From Armatimonadota bacterium (GTDB lineage: Bacteria > Sysuimicrobiota > Sysuimicrobiia > Sysuimicrobiales > Sysuimicrobiaceae), in the NCBI GenBank assembly GCA_031432545.1, contig JAVKGX010000003.1, positions 62,001 through 126,000 on the forward strand: DNA of 64,000 nt. The letters run 5' to 3'. The position numbers and the translations under genes are program-made. Positions 18,856 to 28,546 of the stretch are shown here, one piece after another. Numbering within the stretch: position 1 is the first letter of the stretch; each line of letters starts with the position of its first letter. The notes beneath the pieces were generated by a model. The model was not told where the DNA came from, ran no database searches, and saw only the letters and a list, made by a program, of their open reading frames with translations.

Positions 18856-20520
18856 GTGCGGAGCGACGCGCTCAAGTCCGGGGTGCCCCGGTCGCCGGCC
18901 CGTGCGATGCTGCGGGCCGTGGGTCTACATGACGAAGACTTCCAGCGGCCCTTCGTGGGCGTGGTCAACACGTGGACGGACGGGATGCCGTGCAACTTCC
19001 ACCTGCGGGAGCTGGCGGACGACTTGCAGATGGGGCTACGAGACGCGGGTGTGCTGGGGTTTCAGTTCGGCGCCCCGGCCGTAAACGACGCCATGGCGAT
19101 GGGGACGGAGGCGATGCGCGCCAGCCTCATCAGCCGGGAAGTGGTGGCGGATGCGGTAGAGGTGGTAGCCCGCGGGTACCTGTACGACGGGATGGCCGTG
19201 CTGGTCGGGTGCGACAAGACCATCCCAGGCGGGGCCATGGGAGTGATCCGCAGCGGTGTTCCGGGCATCGTGCTGTATGGCGGCACCGTCGCCCCGGGCG
19301 TCCTCGGCGGCCGGAAGCTGACCATCGTGGATGCCTTCGAGGCGGTGGGCAAGTTCAGCGCGGGTCAGATGGGTCGGGAGGAGTTCGAGGCGGTGGAGCG
19401 GCGCGCGGTGCCGGGTCCGGGGGCGTGCGGAGGGCAGTACACCGCCAACACCATGGCCCTCGTGCTGGAGGCGTTGGGGTTGTCCCCAATGGGGTACAAC
19501 GCCATTCCCGCCACCGTCCCCGAGAAGAAGGAAGCTACTCGCAGAGCCGGGGCGGTTTTGGCGGAAGCTGTACGTGCGGGGAGGGCGCCGCGCGAGTACC
19601 TGACTCGCGGTTCTTTCTTGAATGCCGTCGCGACGGTGGCGGCAACGGGAGGTTCCACCAATGCGGTGCTGCACCTGCTCGCGCTGGCCCTCGAGCTGGG
19701 GATCCCACTGGAGCTGGACGACTTCGACCGGGTGTCGCGCCGCACACCAGTGATCGCCGATTTGCGGCCGTGGGGCACCTACACGGCCTGGGAACTGTAC
19801 GAGGCCGGCGGAACGCGCCTCGTGTTCCGCCGGATGTTGGAAGGCGGGCTGCTCGATGGCGACCAGAAGACCGTCACCGGCCGAACCCTCGCCGAAGAGG
19901 CGGGCGACGCGCAGGGGGCGCCCGGCCAGTCGGTCGTGTGGTCTGCCCACAGGCCGGTGAAGCGGCACGGGGGTCTGGCGATCCTTCGCGGTTCCCTGGC
20001 ACCCCGGGGCGCGGTGATCAAGGTCGCGGGCACCGAACGCATGCAGTTCCATGGGCCCACTCGTGTCTTCGACGGGGAGGCCGACGCGCTCCATGCGGTC
20101 TTGGAAGGACGGATCCGGCCCGGTGACGTGGTGGTCATCCGCTACGAAGGTCCCAAGGGGGCACCCGGGATGCCCGAGATGCTGTCGGTGACCGCCGCGT
20201 TGGTCGGGCGCGGCCTCGGCCCCGACGTGGCGCTGGTGACGGACGGGCGGTTCTCCGGCGGTACACGGGGGTTGATGGTGGGGCACGTGGACCCCGAAGC
20301 GCAGGTGGGTGGGCCCATTGCGTTGGTCCGAGACGGCGACCCCATCGTCGTCGACGTGGAGAGCAGGCGGTTGGATGTGGACGTACCACCCGAGGAGCTG
20401 GAGAGGAGGAAGCGGGACTTCGTGCCACCGGCGCCGCGCTATCGTGTCGGCCTGTTCGGCCGCTATGCGGCCCTCGTGGGGTCCGCCTCGGAGGGCGCGA
20501 TCCTGCGCGTGGAGCCGTGA
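18856..20520 (+). CDS. ilvD: Dihydroxy-acid dehydratase
   Basis: Iron-sulfur enzyme making 2-oxoisovalerate and 2-oxo-3-methylvalerate from the KARI products. 554 aa. Cluster and metal motifs: [12 protein letters not shown] and [16 protein letters not shown] (cysteine ligands), and [19 protein letters not shown] near the C-terminus. The GTG start follows a perfect AAGGAGGTGG ribosome site. It completes the common part of the pathway; transaminase (ilvE) and threonine deaminase (ilvA) are not in the window. Confidence 0.96.
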   Translation: MRSDALKSGVPRSPARAMLRAVGLHDEDFQRPFVGVVNTWTDGMPCNFHLRELADDLQMGLRDAGVLGFQFGAPAVNDAMAMGTEAMRASLISREVVADAVEVVARGYLYDGMAVLVGCDKTIPGGAMGVIRSGVPGIVLYGGTVAPGVLGGRKLTIVDAFEAVGKFSAGQMGREEFEAVERRAVPGPGACGGQYTANTMALVLEALGLSPMGYNAIPATVPEKKEATRRAGAVLAEAVRAGRAPREYLTRGSFLNAVATVAATGGSTNAVLHLLALALELGIPLELDDFDRVSRRTPVIADLRPWGTYTAWELYEAGGTRLVFRRMLEGGLLDGDQKTVTGRTLAEEAGDAQGAPGQSVVWSAHRPVKRHGGLAILRGSLAPRGAVIKVAGTERMQFHGPTRVFDGEADALHAVLEGRIRPGDVVVIRYEGPKGAPGMPEMLSVTAALVGRGLGPDVALVTDGRFSGGTRGLMVGHVDPEAQVGGPIALVRDGDPIVVDVESRRLDVDVPPEELERRKRDFVPPAPRYRVGLFGRYAALVGSASEGAILRVEP

Positions 20521-20681
20521 AGCCGCAGGTTCGCCACACGTGGCTTCGCGTCGCGTGCCGGGCTCTGCTGCTCGCGCGGCGCTGGCTGAAAGACGACCGC
20601 AACCCCCCGATGCGGAGTTGCCCACGTGTGACCATTGGGTCGGGCGGTGGGCCTCAGTCCTTTCGACCGCCACAGACGGGG

Positions 20682-20687
20682 TATGAT
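20682..20687 (+). promoter_or_regulatory. Probable -10 element before the amidohydrolase gene
   Basis: TATGAT ends 14 bases before the ATG at 20702. The -35 region is weak (around 20659-20664). A start near 20694 would give a leader of about 8 bases without a ribosome site. The rest of 20521-20701 shows only short imperfect hairpins. Confidence 0.4.
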
Positions 20688-20701
20688 GGCAGCGAGCGCC
20701 G

Positions 20702-21589
20702 ATGCCGGAGATCGTTGACAGCCACGTTCACTTGGTCACGCCGGGGATGGTACGCCGGTACGCATCGCGCCCGCTGCCGATCCGGCAACGGGCGCTGGAG
20801 GCGGCGCAGGCGCACCGGATGAGGCGGCTGGGGGATGTGGGTGAGGAGTCGATCGCCGAGATCGCCGCGCGCTGGCAGCGGGAGCTCGACGCGCACGGCG
20901 TGGCGGCGGCCTTCTTCATCGCGGTGGGCGAGGCCAACGAGGAACTCGCCGAGTTCGTCTCGCTCAACCCGAACCGGTTCTTCGGCTGGGGAAGCGTCGC
21001 CGATCCGTTGCATCCGGACGCCGCGCGCACCGTAGCACGCTTCCCACAGTGGGGCCTGCGGGGCCTGAAGCTCTACCCGCCGGTGCAGCGGTTCGACGCA
21101 AGCGACCGTGCTTTGTTCCCGCTCTACGAGAAGGCGGCCGAGCTCGGTCTTCCGGTGCTGTTTCACTTTGGGATCACGGTGGCCCCGCTGTACGACCTCA
21201 GGTACGCGAACCCCCTCAACCTATCGGCCGCGCTCAAGCAGTTCCCGGACGTGACGTTCGGGATTGCCCACTTCGGAGCGGGGTTCCTGCGGGAGACGCT
21301 GTTTTTGGCCTACCACACCGACAACGTGTTCGTGGACACCTCAGGCACGAACAACTGGCGCGAGTACCACCCAGGCAACCCCTCGCTGGAGTCGGTGTTC
21401 TCCGACGCACTGCGCGCGTTCGGACCGCAGCGTGTACTGTTTGGCACCGACACCGCGGTCGGTCCCTATCGCGGCCACATCCTCCGGGAGCAGGTGGACA
21501 TCCTGCAGCGCCTGGAGCTCTCCGAAGCGGACCGTGCCCTGGTACTCGGCGGCAACGCCAGGCGCCTGTTCCGCATCGGCGGAGGGTAG
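20702..21589 (+). CDS. Amidohydrolase-2 family metal-dependent hydrolase (ACMSD-like)
   Basis: 295 aa TIM-barrel hydrolase. Metal ligands: DSHVHLV at the N-terminus (HxH), LFHFG near residue 157, a His in FGIAHFGAGF, and the final Asp in LFGTDTAVGPY. GLRGLKLYPP near 118 is characteristic of amidohydrolase-2 (COG2159) proteins, which include decarboxylases and hydrolases of aromatic or lactone substrates. Substrate not predictable. Short leader; separate transcription unit from ilvD, convergent with sppA. Confidence 0.85.
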   Translation: MPEIVDSHVHLVTPGMVRRYASRPLPIRQRALEAAQAHRMRRLGDVGEESIAEIAARWQRELDAHGVAAAFFIAVGEANEELAEFVSLNPNRFFGWGSVADPLHPDAARTVARFPQWGLRGLKLYPPVQRFDASDRALFPLYEKAAELGLPVLFHFGITVAPLYDLRYANPLNLSAALKQFPDVTFGIAHFGAGFLRETLFLAYHTDNVFVDTSGTNNWREYHPGNPSLESVFSDALRAFGPQRVLFGTDTAVGPYRGHILREQVDILQRLELSEADRALVLGGNARRLFRIGGG

Positions 21590-21600
21590 ACGGCCGTCCC

Positions 21601-22557
21601 TTACGGCACCATCAGGTACTGCAGGGTGAACGGCGACACCGCGCGGCCGGGTGCGGTGGGCCGCGGAGGCCAAGCAGCAAGCCCTACCAGTGCCTGGAGC
21701 AACCCGCCGGGCGGATACTCCACGACACGCGCCCGATCCAGGTTCGTCCGCCGGAGGGCCTCAGCCAAGGCTTGGGGAAACTGCCCCAGGCTGTCCACCA
21801 GACCCGCTCGCAGCGCCTGCCGCCCGGTCAAGATGCGCCCGTCGGCGAACTGCAGCACGCGGGAGCGATCCATGCGGCGGCCCTCGGCGACCACGTCCAC
21901 GAACCGCTGGTAGATCTCGTCCACGAGCCCGCGGAACAGCGCGGCCTCCTCGGGTGTGATGGGGCGGTTGGGGTTGCCCATGTCTTTGAACCGCCCGCTC
22001 TTGAACACCACTGCCCGGATGCCGATCTTGCGGTTGAACTCCTCCAGGTTGGGCAGCGCCACGATCACGCCGATGCTGCCGGTGATCGTGGACGGATCGG
22101 CGACGATGTGATCGGCGGCCGCGGCGACGTAGTAACCGCCCGAGGCCGCGGTCTCGGTCATCCGCGCGATCACCGGCTTGCCGGCCCGGCGCAGCGAGGC
22201 GACCTTCGCGTGGATCTCGGCGCTTGCGACGACCGATCCACCCGGCGTGTTGAGTTCGAGGATCACCGCCTTGACCGCTGAGTCGCGCTCGGCGCGGTCG
22301 AGGAGCTCGACGATCTGCCGGCTGGAGGCGACCGGCCCGAAGACGGACATGCCGCCCTCGCGGACGATCGGCCCCGTAATCCGGATCAGCGCGATCTTGT
22401 CGGGCCCCTCACCGCTGACGTGACGTTCCTGTGCGGGGCCACCCCCGGCCAACCCCGCGCCTGCCACCAGCCCCAGGCCCGCGCCCACGACCATCGCAGC
22501 TCCCAGAGCCACGAGTGCCAAAACCACTCCGACGACGACCGCCACCGTCTGTCGCAT
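21601..22557 (-). CDS. sppA: Signal peptide peptidase SppA
   Basis: Membrane-bound Ser/Lys protease that degrades cleaved signal peptides. The start at 22557 (MRQTVAVVVGVV) is favoured by a GGGGGTGACGGA ribosome site; an upstream extension of 25 residues looks non-coding. One N-terminal membrane segment (about 3-30), then a crotonase-like fold with Ser139 (TETAASGGYYVA) as nucleophile and the catalytic Lys in FKSGRFKD. About 318 aa, the short single-domain form found in Gram-positives. Convergent with the amidohydrolase and divergent from pstS. Confidence 0.92.
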   Translation of the reverse strand: MRQTVAVVVGVVLALVALGAAMVVGAGLGLVAGAGLAGGGPAQERHVSGEGPDKIALIRITGPIVREGGMSVFGPVASSRQIVELLDRAERDSAVKAVILELNTPGGSVVASAEIHAKVASLRRAGKPVIARMTETAASGGYYVAAAADHIVADPSTITGSIGVIVALPNLEEFNRKIGIRAVVFKSGRFKDMGNPNRPITPEEAALFRGLVDEIYQRFVDVVAEGRRMDRSRVLQFADGRILTGRQALRAGLVDSLGQFPQALAEALRRTNLDRARVVEYPPGGLLQALVGLAAWPPRPTAPGRAVSPFTLQYLMVP

Positions 22558-22627
22558 TCCGTCACCCCCGTCGATGTGACTGCCCGCGATCGATCTTCGT
22601 GAATCCCCCTTCGGTTGCCTGTCGGCC

Positions 22628-22666
22628 TTCACCGAGGTTTAACGCCGTGTCAACTGCGCCTTATCG
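22628..22666 (+). promoter_or_regulatory. PHO-box-like repeats upstream of first pstS
   Basis: Four hexamers start exactly 11 bases apart: TTCACC (22628), TTAACG (22639), TCAACT (22650), TTATCG (22661). This fits the Bacillus PhoP box (TTAACA-like repeats with about 5-base spacers). With a plausible -10 at 22676-22681 (TAGCCT), the array would sit about -60 to -22, the expected activator position. Confidence 0.55.
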
Positions 22667-22714
22667 CGCGGTGTGTAGCCTTGAAAGCAAACGGAGCGCA
22701 GGAGGCTAGCAAAG

Positions 22715-23854
22715 ATGCATCGCGCAGGTCGAATGCGCAGGTGGGCAGTTGGGGTCGCATCGATCGCTGTCGTGGCGCTGGCGTCGGGCGTGGGCGCGCA
22801 GGGCCGTCCCGGGGGTACGACAAGCCCGCCGGGCACGATCGTCGTGGACGGCTCGAGCACGGTGGCACCGATCACGAGCGCGATCGCCGAAGAGTTCGTC
22901 AAGACACCGCAAGGGCGCGGCGTCCGGATCACCGTGGGGGTCAGCGGCACGGGTGGGGGGTTCAAGAAGTTCTGCGCCGATAGCCCCCAGTCCCGTACCG
23001 ACATCTCGAATGCGTCGCGGCCGATCCAGGCGACCGAAGACGAAGCGTGCCGTCGTCATCAAGTGAGCTACACGGAAGTGCCGGTCGGCATCGATGGACT
23101 GGCGGTGGTCGTGCACCCACGCAACACCTGGGCGACGTGCCTGACCGCGGGCGAACTGCGTCGGATTTGGGAGCCGGCGGCGGAACGACAGATCACCACC
23201 TGGCGTCAGGTGCGGCGCTCGTTCCCCGACCGCCCCCTGCGCCTGGCCGGGCCCGGCGCAGACTCAGGGACGTTCGACAGTTTCACGGAGGTGATCGTAG
23301 GCAAGGCGAAGTCGAGCCGGGGTGACTACCAGGCGAGCGAGGACGACAACGTCCTCGTGCAGTTCGTCCAGCGGGACGAGGGCGCGCTGGGGTACTTCGG
23401 CTTGGCCTATCTGGAAGAGAATCTGGGGCGGATCAAGGGCGTGGCCATCGATCCCAGCGACAAGGTGGACCTCACGAGCGACAGCGAGTGTCAGGGTGTG
23501 GGCCCGACGTTCGAGAACGTCCTCGCGGGCCGGTACCGGCCACTCACGCGTCCGCTGTTCATCTACGTGAACCGGGTGAGCGCGCAGACCAAGCCCGAGG
23601 TGCGCACGTTCGTCAACTACTACATCGGCCCCGACGGCGTCCGCCGCCAGGTCGACGACCCGCGTACAAGGGGCGCCAAGACGCCCCTGATCCGGGCGGT
23701 CGGCTACGTCGAGTTTCCCGCTGAGGTGTACACGCTGGCAGCCCGGTGCTTTGCGATGCTGCGCGCGGGGACCGCATTCACCCGGGATGGTCGCCCTGCT
23801 GGTTCGGCGTCGGTGGGAGACGTGGTGCAGCGGTACCGTCAGCGCTGTCGTTGA
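22715..23854 (+). CDS. pstS: Phosphate ABC transporter substrate-binding protein PstS (copy 1)
   Basis: 379-aa phosphate-binding protein feeding PstCAB. Signal peptide about residues 1-28 ending GVGAQG, a signal-peptidase-I type site with no lipobox cysteine. Phosphate-binding motifs: [29 protein letters not shown] and [16 protein letters not shown] ribosome site precedes the ATG. Tandem paralogue of the next gene, sharing most motifs and the YRQRCR C-terminus. The upstream PHO-like repeats suggest phosphate-starvation control. Confidence 0.93.
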   Translation: MHRAGRMRRWAVGVASIAVVALASGVGAQGRPGGTTSPPGTIVVDGSSTVAPITSAIAEEFVKTPQGRGVRITVGVSGTGGGFKKFCADSPQSRTDISNASRPIQATEDEACRRHQVSYTEVPVGIDGLAVVVHPRNTWATCLTAGELRRIWEPAAERQITTWRQVRRSFPDRPLRLAGPGADSGTFDSFTEVIVGKAKSSRGDYQASEDDNVLVQFVQRDEGALGYFGLAYLEENLGRIKGVAIDPSDKVDLTSDSECQGVGPTFENVLAGRYRPLTRPLFIYVNRVSAQTKPEVRTFVNYYIGPDGVRRQVDDPRTRGAKTPLIRAVGYVEFPAEVYTLAARCFAMLRAGTAFTRDGRPAGSASVGDVVQRYRQRCR

Positions 23855-23869
23855 CGGGCTGGGGCGCGG

Positions 23870-23899
23870 GTGGGAGGTCCCCTTGAGCCTCCCACCTTT
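23870..23899 (+). terminator. Hairpin between the two pstS genes
   Basis: GTGGGAGG (23870-23877) pairs with CCTCCCAC (23888-23895), 8 bp with a 10-base loop, followed by only CTTTC. It could be a weak terminator or an mRNA-stabilising hairpin that sets the amount of PstS relative to the downstream transporter genes. Confidence 0.5.
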
Positions 23900-23903
23900 C
23901 GGC

Positions 23904-23942
23904 TTAGCCGTTTCTTAACGGTTCCTTATGGTGTTCCCAACG
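23904..23942 (+). promoter_or_regulatory. PHO-box-like repeats / promoter upstream of second pstS
   Basis: TTAGCC (23904), TTAACG (23915), TTATGG (23926) and CCAACG (23937) are again spaced exactly 11 bases. The same DNA also fits a promoter, TTAGCC-17-TATGGT (-10 at 23927-23932), which would put the start near 23939, 17 bases before the GTG. The two readings are hard to combine, so this site is less certain than the first. Confidence 0.4.
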
Positions 23943-23955
23943 ACCTCGTGGAACC

Positions 23956-25098
23956 GTGGGTGTCGTGCGACTCGCCGTGCTGGCGCTCGTGCTCGCTGTG
24001 GCAGGCTGCGGGCCCACGGGGCTCCGCCGCGCCGCTCCGGCCGACGTGCCGCCAGGGGGGACCGCGAGCCCGCCGGGGACCATTGTGATCGATGGGTCCA
24101 GCACGGTGGCGCCGCTGACGGGTGCGGTCGCCGAGGAGTTCCGCAAGACCTCGCAGGGTCGCGACGTGCGGGTGACGGTCGGCGTCAGCGGCACGGGCGG
24201 AGGGTTCAAGAAGTTCTGCGCGGCCAGCGCGACGTCGCGCACCGACTTCCAGGGAGCCTCTCGGCCGATTCGCGCGGAGGAAGACGAAGCGTGTCGCCGA
24301 AACCAGGTGGCCTACATCGAGATCCCCGTCGCGATCGACGGCCTGGCCGTGGTGGTCCACCCGCAGAACACGTGGGCGCGCTGCCTTACGGTGGGCGAAC
24401 TTAGACGGATCTGGGAGCCGGGCGCTGAGGGACGCGTGACGAGCTGGAAGCAGGTACGGCGCACGTTCCCCGATCGACCCCTGCGGCTGGCAGGCCCGGG
24501 CGCAGATTCCGGCACGTTCGACTCGTTCACCGAGATCGTCGTCGGCACCGCGAAGGCGAGCCGGGGCGACTACCAGGCGAGCGAGGACGACAACGTCATC
24601 GTGCAGTTTGTGCAGCGGGACGTCGGGGCCCTCGGGTACTTCGGCCTGGCATACCTCGAGGAAAACGTGGGTCGTGTGAAAGGGGTGGCGATCGATCCCG
24701 CCGATGAGGTGGACCTGGCTTCCGACGCCGACTGCCGGGGCGTGGAGCCCACGTTCGACGCCATCCTCTCTGGCCGGTACCGGCCGCTGACGCGTCCTTT
24801 GTTCCTCTACGCCAACCGAGTCAGCGCGCAGATCAAGCCCGAGGTCGGGGAGTTCGTCGACTACTACATCGGCCCCGATGGCCTGCGCGCCCGGGTTCCC
24901 GATCCCAGAAGCCCTGCGTCGGAGACGAAGCTGGTGAGGGCGGTCGGCTACGTGGAGTTCCCAGACGAGATCTACGACCTGGGACGGAGGTGCTTCGACG
25001 CAGGGGTCGTCGGCACTGCGTTCCAGGATCGAGGCCAACCGGCGGGCTCGGCGACCGTCGGCGATGTGGTCCGCGAGTACCGGCGACGCTGCCGATGA
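23956..25098 (+). CDS. pstS: Phosphate ABC transporter substrate-binding lipoprotein PstS (copy 2)
   Basis: 380-aa paralogue of the preceding PstS, with the same phosphate-site motifs ([30 protein letters not shown]). It differs at the N-terminus: [10 protein letters not shown] is a lipobox, so this copy is membrane-anchored by lipid at Cys18. Start GTG at 23956. It is followed 28 bases later by pstC, so it is the copy directly tied to the transporter operon. The two copies probably arose by tandem duplication and then diverged in anchoring. Confidence 0.93.
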   Translation: MGVVRLAVLALVLAVAGCGPTGLRRAAPADVPPGGTASPPGTIVIDGSSTVAPLTGAVAEEFRKTSQGRDVRVTVGVSGTGGGFKKFCAASATSRTDFQGASRPIRAEEDEACRRNQVAYIEIPVAIDGLAVVVHPQNTWARCLTVGELRRIWEPGAEGRVTSWKQVRRTFPDRPLRLAGPGADSGTFDSFTEIVVGTAKASRGDYQASEDDNVIVQFVQRDVGALGYFGLAYLEENVGRVKGVAIDPADEVDLASDADCRGVEPTFDAILSGRYRPLTRPLFLYANRVSAQIKPEVGEFVDYYIGPDGLRARVPDPRSPASETKLVRAVGYVEFPDEIYDLGRRCFDAGVVGTAFQDRGQPAGSATVGDVVREYRRRCR

Positions 25099-25126
25099 GG
25101 GTTGCCGCCCCGGAGAGCGTGATTTC

Positions 25127-26131
25127 GTGGCTTCGGTTCCCATGACCCGGAAGAAGCGGCGCGTCGGCGAGCGTCTGATCGAGTCGGGTCTCGCCGTGTG
25201 CGGATTGTGGTCGATCCTCATCACCCTGAGCATCGTCGGTGTGCTGTTGTTCGAGACGGTTGCGTTCTTCCGCTTGCCCATCGAAGCCACCAACCCCGAG
25301 ATCGTCTCCCGCCGTGCCGATCTGCAGCGATTCGCCGAGGCGCGTCCGGACCTCGTAGGCCGACCGCTCGCTTTGGTCCGGGAGTTCTTCACAGAGACCA
25401 CCTGGAGCCCGCTGTTCAGCAACAAGCGGTTCGGGATCCTGCCGCTGGTGGCGGGTACGGTGCTAACGAGTTTGATCGCGCTGCTGGTTGCGGTCCCGAT
25501 CGGGCTGCTGGCGGCGACCTATCTCAGCGAGTTCGCGTCCGCGCGCACGCGAGCCCGGGTCAAGCCGGTTCTGGAGATCCTCGCCGGCGTTCCGACGATC
25601 GTATACGGGTACTTCGCGCTGACGTTCGTGACGCCCCTGCTGCAGGACTACGTCTTCGGGCAGGCGATGGCCGGGCAGAACGCGCTGTCCGCCGGTCTGG
25701 TGATGGGCGTGATGATCCTGCCCCTGGTGGCTTCGCTCAGCGAAGACGTGATGCGGGCGGTGCCTGTCGACCTGCGACATGGTGCCTACGCACTGGGTGC
25801 GACCCGCATGGAGGTGGCGGTGCGCGTCGTGCTGCCGGCCGCGCTGTCCGGCATCGCCGCGGCGTGCATCCTGGCACTGTCGAGGGCGGTGGGCGAGACG
25901 ATGATCGTCGCGCTGGCCGCCGGGCAGACGCCCAACTGGACGTTCAATCCCTTGGAGACCGTGTCGACGATCACCGCATTCATCGTCCAGGTGAGCCTGG
26001 GCGACACGCCCTACGGGTCGGTTGAGTACCGCACGCTGTTCGCGGTCGGGATGGTGCTGTTCCTGATGACCCTGGCGATGAACATCGTCAGCTATCGTAT
26101 CGTGCGGCGCTTCCAGGAGGTGTACCTGTGA
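25127..26131 (+). CDS. pstC: Phosphate ABC transporter permease PstC
   Basis: About 334-aa inner-membrane permease with six or more hydrophobic segments and the EAA-type loop near [16 protein letters not shown]. The GTG at 25127 is chosen because CGGAGAG (25111-25117) lies nine bases upstream; ATG at 25142 (MTRKKRR) is the alternative. A large external insertion between the first two membrane segments (about residues 50-100) is typical of PstC. pstA overlaps its stop. Confidence 0.93.
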   Translation: MASVPMTRKKRRVGERLIESGLAVCGLWSILITLSIVGVLLFETVAFFRLPIEATNPEIVSRRADLQRFAEARPDLVGRPLALVREFFTETTWSPLFSNKRFGILPLVAGTVLTSLIALLVAVPIGLLAATYLSEFASARTRARVKPVLEILAGVPTIVYGYFALTFVTPLLQDYVFGQAMAGQNALSAGLVMGVMILPLVASLSEDVMRAVPVDLRHGAYALGATRMEVAVRVVLPAALSGIAAACILALSRAVGETMIVALAAGQTPNWTFNPLETVSTITAFIVQVSLGDTPYGSVEYRTLFAVGMVLFLMTLAMNIVSYRIVRRFQEVYL

Positions 26132-27015
26132 GTGTCGTCGCGGCCGTCGGAGACGATGCGCTGGCCGCGCGTCTGCGTCGGCGGCAGCACGTGGCCAGGC
26201 TGTTCGTGGCCAGCTGCCAGGCTGCGACGCTGTTCGGCCTCCTGTTCTTGGCGGTGCTGCTGGTCGACGTGGTGCGGGCCGGGGCTCCTTACGTCCGACC
26301 GGAGCTGGTCACCAACTTCCCGTCGCGCTTCCCAGATCGTGCCGGATACCTGAGCGCGTTGGTCGGCACGGTGTACGTGGCCGGACTCATGGCGGTGCTG
26401 ACATTCCCGGTGGCGATCGCCGCCGCGGTCTACCTCGTGGAGTACGCGCCGCGCGGCCGCCTCAGCACGCTCCTCCAGATCAACATCGCCAACTTGGCGG
26501 GGGTGCCCTCGATCATCTACGGGCTGCTGGGCCTGGGCCTGTTCGTGGAGTTCCTCAGGATGGGCAAGAGCGTGATGGCGGGAGCACTTACGCTGGGGCT
26601 GCTGGTGCTGCCGATGGCGATGATCGCGTCGCGCGAGGCGATCGCCAGCGTCCCGTACTCGATGCGGGAGGCCGCCTACGCGCTCGGGGCCACGCGGTGG
26701 CAGGTGATCCGGCACCACGTCCTGCCCTACGCGATGCCCGGCATCCTCACCGGCACGATCCTGTCGCTGTCGCGGGCGGTGGGCGAGACCGCGCCGCTCA
26801 TCATGCTCGGCGCCCTCCAGTACGTGCCGTTCCTACCGGACAGCGTATGGGACTTCTTCACCGTGCTTCCGATTCAGATCTTCAACTACGTCTCGCTGCC
26901 GCAGCCGGAGTTTCGCCGGGTCGCGGCAGCGGGCATCATCCTGCTGCTGGCCATCCTGCTGACGCTGAACGCCGCAGCCATTTGGCTGCGCAATCGGTCA
27001 CAAGTCCGCTGGTGA
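26128..27015 (+). CDS. pstA: Phosphate ABC transporter permease PstA
   Basis: 295-aa permease partner of PstC. Six hydrophobic segments; binding-protein-dependent transport signature [23 protein letters not shown], then [15 protein letters not shown] near residue 214. The GTG start overlaps the pstC stop codon by four bases. Followed by pstB after 8 bases. Confidence 0.95.
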   Translation: MSVVAAVGDDALAARLRRRQHVARLFVASCQAATLFGLLFLAVLLVDVVRAGAPYVRPELVTNFPSRFPDRAGYLSALVGTVYVAGLMAVLTFPVAIAAAVYLVEYAPRGRLSTLLQINIANLAGVPSIIYGLLGLGLFVEFLRMGKSVMAGALTLGLLVLPMAMIASREAIASVPYSMREAAYALGATRWQVIRHHVLPYAMPGILTGTILSLSRAVGETAPLIMLGALQYVPFLPDSVWDFFTVLPIQIFNYVSLPQPEFRRVAAAGIILLLAILLTLNAAAIWLRNRSQVRW

Positions 27016-27023
27016 GGGAGACG

Positions 27024-27842
27024 ATGCGACAAGCCGTGGGCGTCCGTCCCAGCCTCGAGGTCGTGCACAGGGCACCGACGGTAACCGAGCCGGTGCTGCA
27101 GGTGCGTGACCTCCGTCTGTGGTATGGGGATGTCTTGGCGCTGCGGGGCGTGACGCTCGACATCTCGTCGCAGCGCATCACAGCCATCATCGGACCGTCC
27201 GGTTGCGGCAAGAGCACCCTGGTCCGCTCTCTGAACCGAATGAATGACCTCATCCCGGGAGTCCGGATCGCGGGTACCGTGCTGTTCCGGGGACAAGACA
27301 TCTACGCCGGGGACGTCGACCCCGTCGAAGTGCGTGTCCGGATCGGCATGGTGTTCCAGAAGCCCAACCCGTTTCCCAAGTCGATCTACGAGAACGTGGC
27401 GTTCGGGTTGCGTCTGCACAGCCGGCTGTCCCGCCGTGAACTCGACGAACGCGTGGAGCGGGCGCTGCGGAACGCCGCCCTGTGGGACGAGGTGAGAGAC
27501 GTGTTGCACACCAAAGGCGGGTTGGAGCTGTCGGGGGGACAGCAGCAGCGGCTGTGCATCGCGCGAGCTCTGGCGGTCGAGCCGGAAGTCCTCCTGATGG
27601 ACGAGCCGTGCTCCGCGCTCGATCCGGTCTCCACGGCGCGCATCGAGGCGCTGATGGAGGATCTCAAGAGGCACTACACGATCGTCATCGTGACCCACAA
27701 CATGCAGCAGGCCGCACGGGTGTCGGACTTCACGGCGTTCTTGCTGAACGGTGAGCTCATCGAGTTCGGGGCCACGGATGACATCTTCACCCGGCCGAAG
27801 GACAGCCGGACGGAGGACTACATCACTGGCCGGTTCGGGTAG
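27024..27842 (+). CDS. pstB: Phosphate ABC transporter ATPase PstB
   Basis: 272-aa ATPase energising phosphate uptake. Walker [10 protein letters not shown] (57-65), Q loop [17 protein letters not shown] (PstB-specific), signature [15 protein letters not shown], Walker [12 protein letters not shown] and switch His in [15 protein letters not shown] follows TGAGGGAGACG. N-terminal extension of about 20 residues before the ABC core is unremarkable. Confidence 0.97.
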   Translation: MRQAVGVRPSLEVVHRAPTVTEPVLQVRDLRLWYGDVLALRGVTLDISSQRITAIIGPSGCGKSTLVRSLNRMNDLIPGVRIAGTVLFRGQDIYAGDVDPVEVRVRIGMVFQKPNPFPKSIYENVAFGLRLHSRLSRRELDERVERALRNAALWDEVRDVLHTKGGLELSGGQQQRLCIARALAVEPEVLLMDEPCSALDPVSTARIEALMEDLKRHYTIVIVTHNMQQAARVSDFTAFLLNGELIEFGATDDIFTRPKDSRTEDYITGRFG

Positions 27843-27871
27843 CAGAGTTCCAGCAGACCGGAGGTGGCAGG

Positions 27872-28546
27872 ATGGCGCCCGAGGCCCGGCACATCCGCGA
27901 GTCGTACGACGAGGCCCTGCGGTCCCTCGAAGAGGACCTGGTCCGCATGGGCAGCATCGCCGGCGAGTTGATCCACCGGTCCATCGAAGCACTGAAGAAG
28001 CAGGACGTGCAGGAAGCCGAGGCCGTGGTCGCGGAGGACGACCGCGTGGACGCCATGCACCTGGACATCGAGCGCCGTGTGGTCAAGCTGCTGGCGACGC
28101 AGCAACCGATGGCGCGCGACCTGCGGGTCCTGACGTCGGCGCTGGCCATCTCGATCGATCTGGAGCGGCTCGCCGACCACGCGGAGGCCATCGCCAAGGC
28201 CACCAAGCGGTTGAGCCGGGAACCGCTCCTCAAACCCCTGGTCGACATCCCGTACATGGAGCAGATCGTACAGGAGATGCTGCAGGATGCGCTGCGGGCG
28301 TTCGTACAGCGCGACGCGCAGCTGGCCGAAGCGCTGGCGGCGAAGGACGACACCGTGGACGCGTTGCGGTCGCAGGTGTTCCGCGAGTTGCTGACCTACA
28401 TGGCCGAGGACCCCCGCACGATCTCGCGGGGGCTGGACCTCATCCTGGTCACCCAGAACCTAGAGCGTGCCGCCGACCACGTGACGAACATCGCCGAGCG
28501 CGTGATCTACATGATCACCGGTGAGATGAAGGAGCTGAACGTGTGA
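27872..28546 (+). CDS. phoU: Phosphate signalling regulator PhoU
   Basis: 224-aa helical protein of two three-helix PhoU repeats (about residues 15-105 and 120-210) with conserved metal-binding motifs E/DxxxD (AEDDRVDAMHLDIE; AAKDDTVDALRSQVF). Couples Pst transport to the phosphate sensor kinase, keeping it off when phosphate is plentiful. GGAGGTGG ribosome site. Its stop overlaps the arsC start. Confidence 0.95.
   Translation: MAPEARHIRESYDEALRSLEEDLVRMGSIAGELIHRSIEALKKQDVQEAEAVVAEDDRVDAMHLDIERRVVKLLATQQPMARDLRVLTSALAISIDLERLADHAEAIAKATKRLSREPLLKPLVDIPYMEQIVQEMLQDALRAFVQRDAQLAEALAAKDDTVDALRSQVFRELLTYMAEDPRTISRGLDLILVTQNLERAADHVTNIAERVIYMITGEMKELNV

Noticed and set aside
20533-20544. GCCACACGTGGC hairpin after ilvD as a terminator
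   Set aside because: Only five pairs with a two-base centre and no following T-run; a wider GAAGCC/GGCTTC pairing does not improve it.
22715-25098. Tandem pstS region as a mobile or composite repeat
   Set aside because: The repetition is explained by two diverged coding copies; no terminal inverted repeats, target duplications or transposase are visible.
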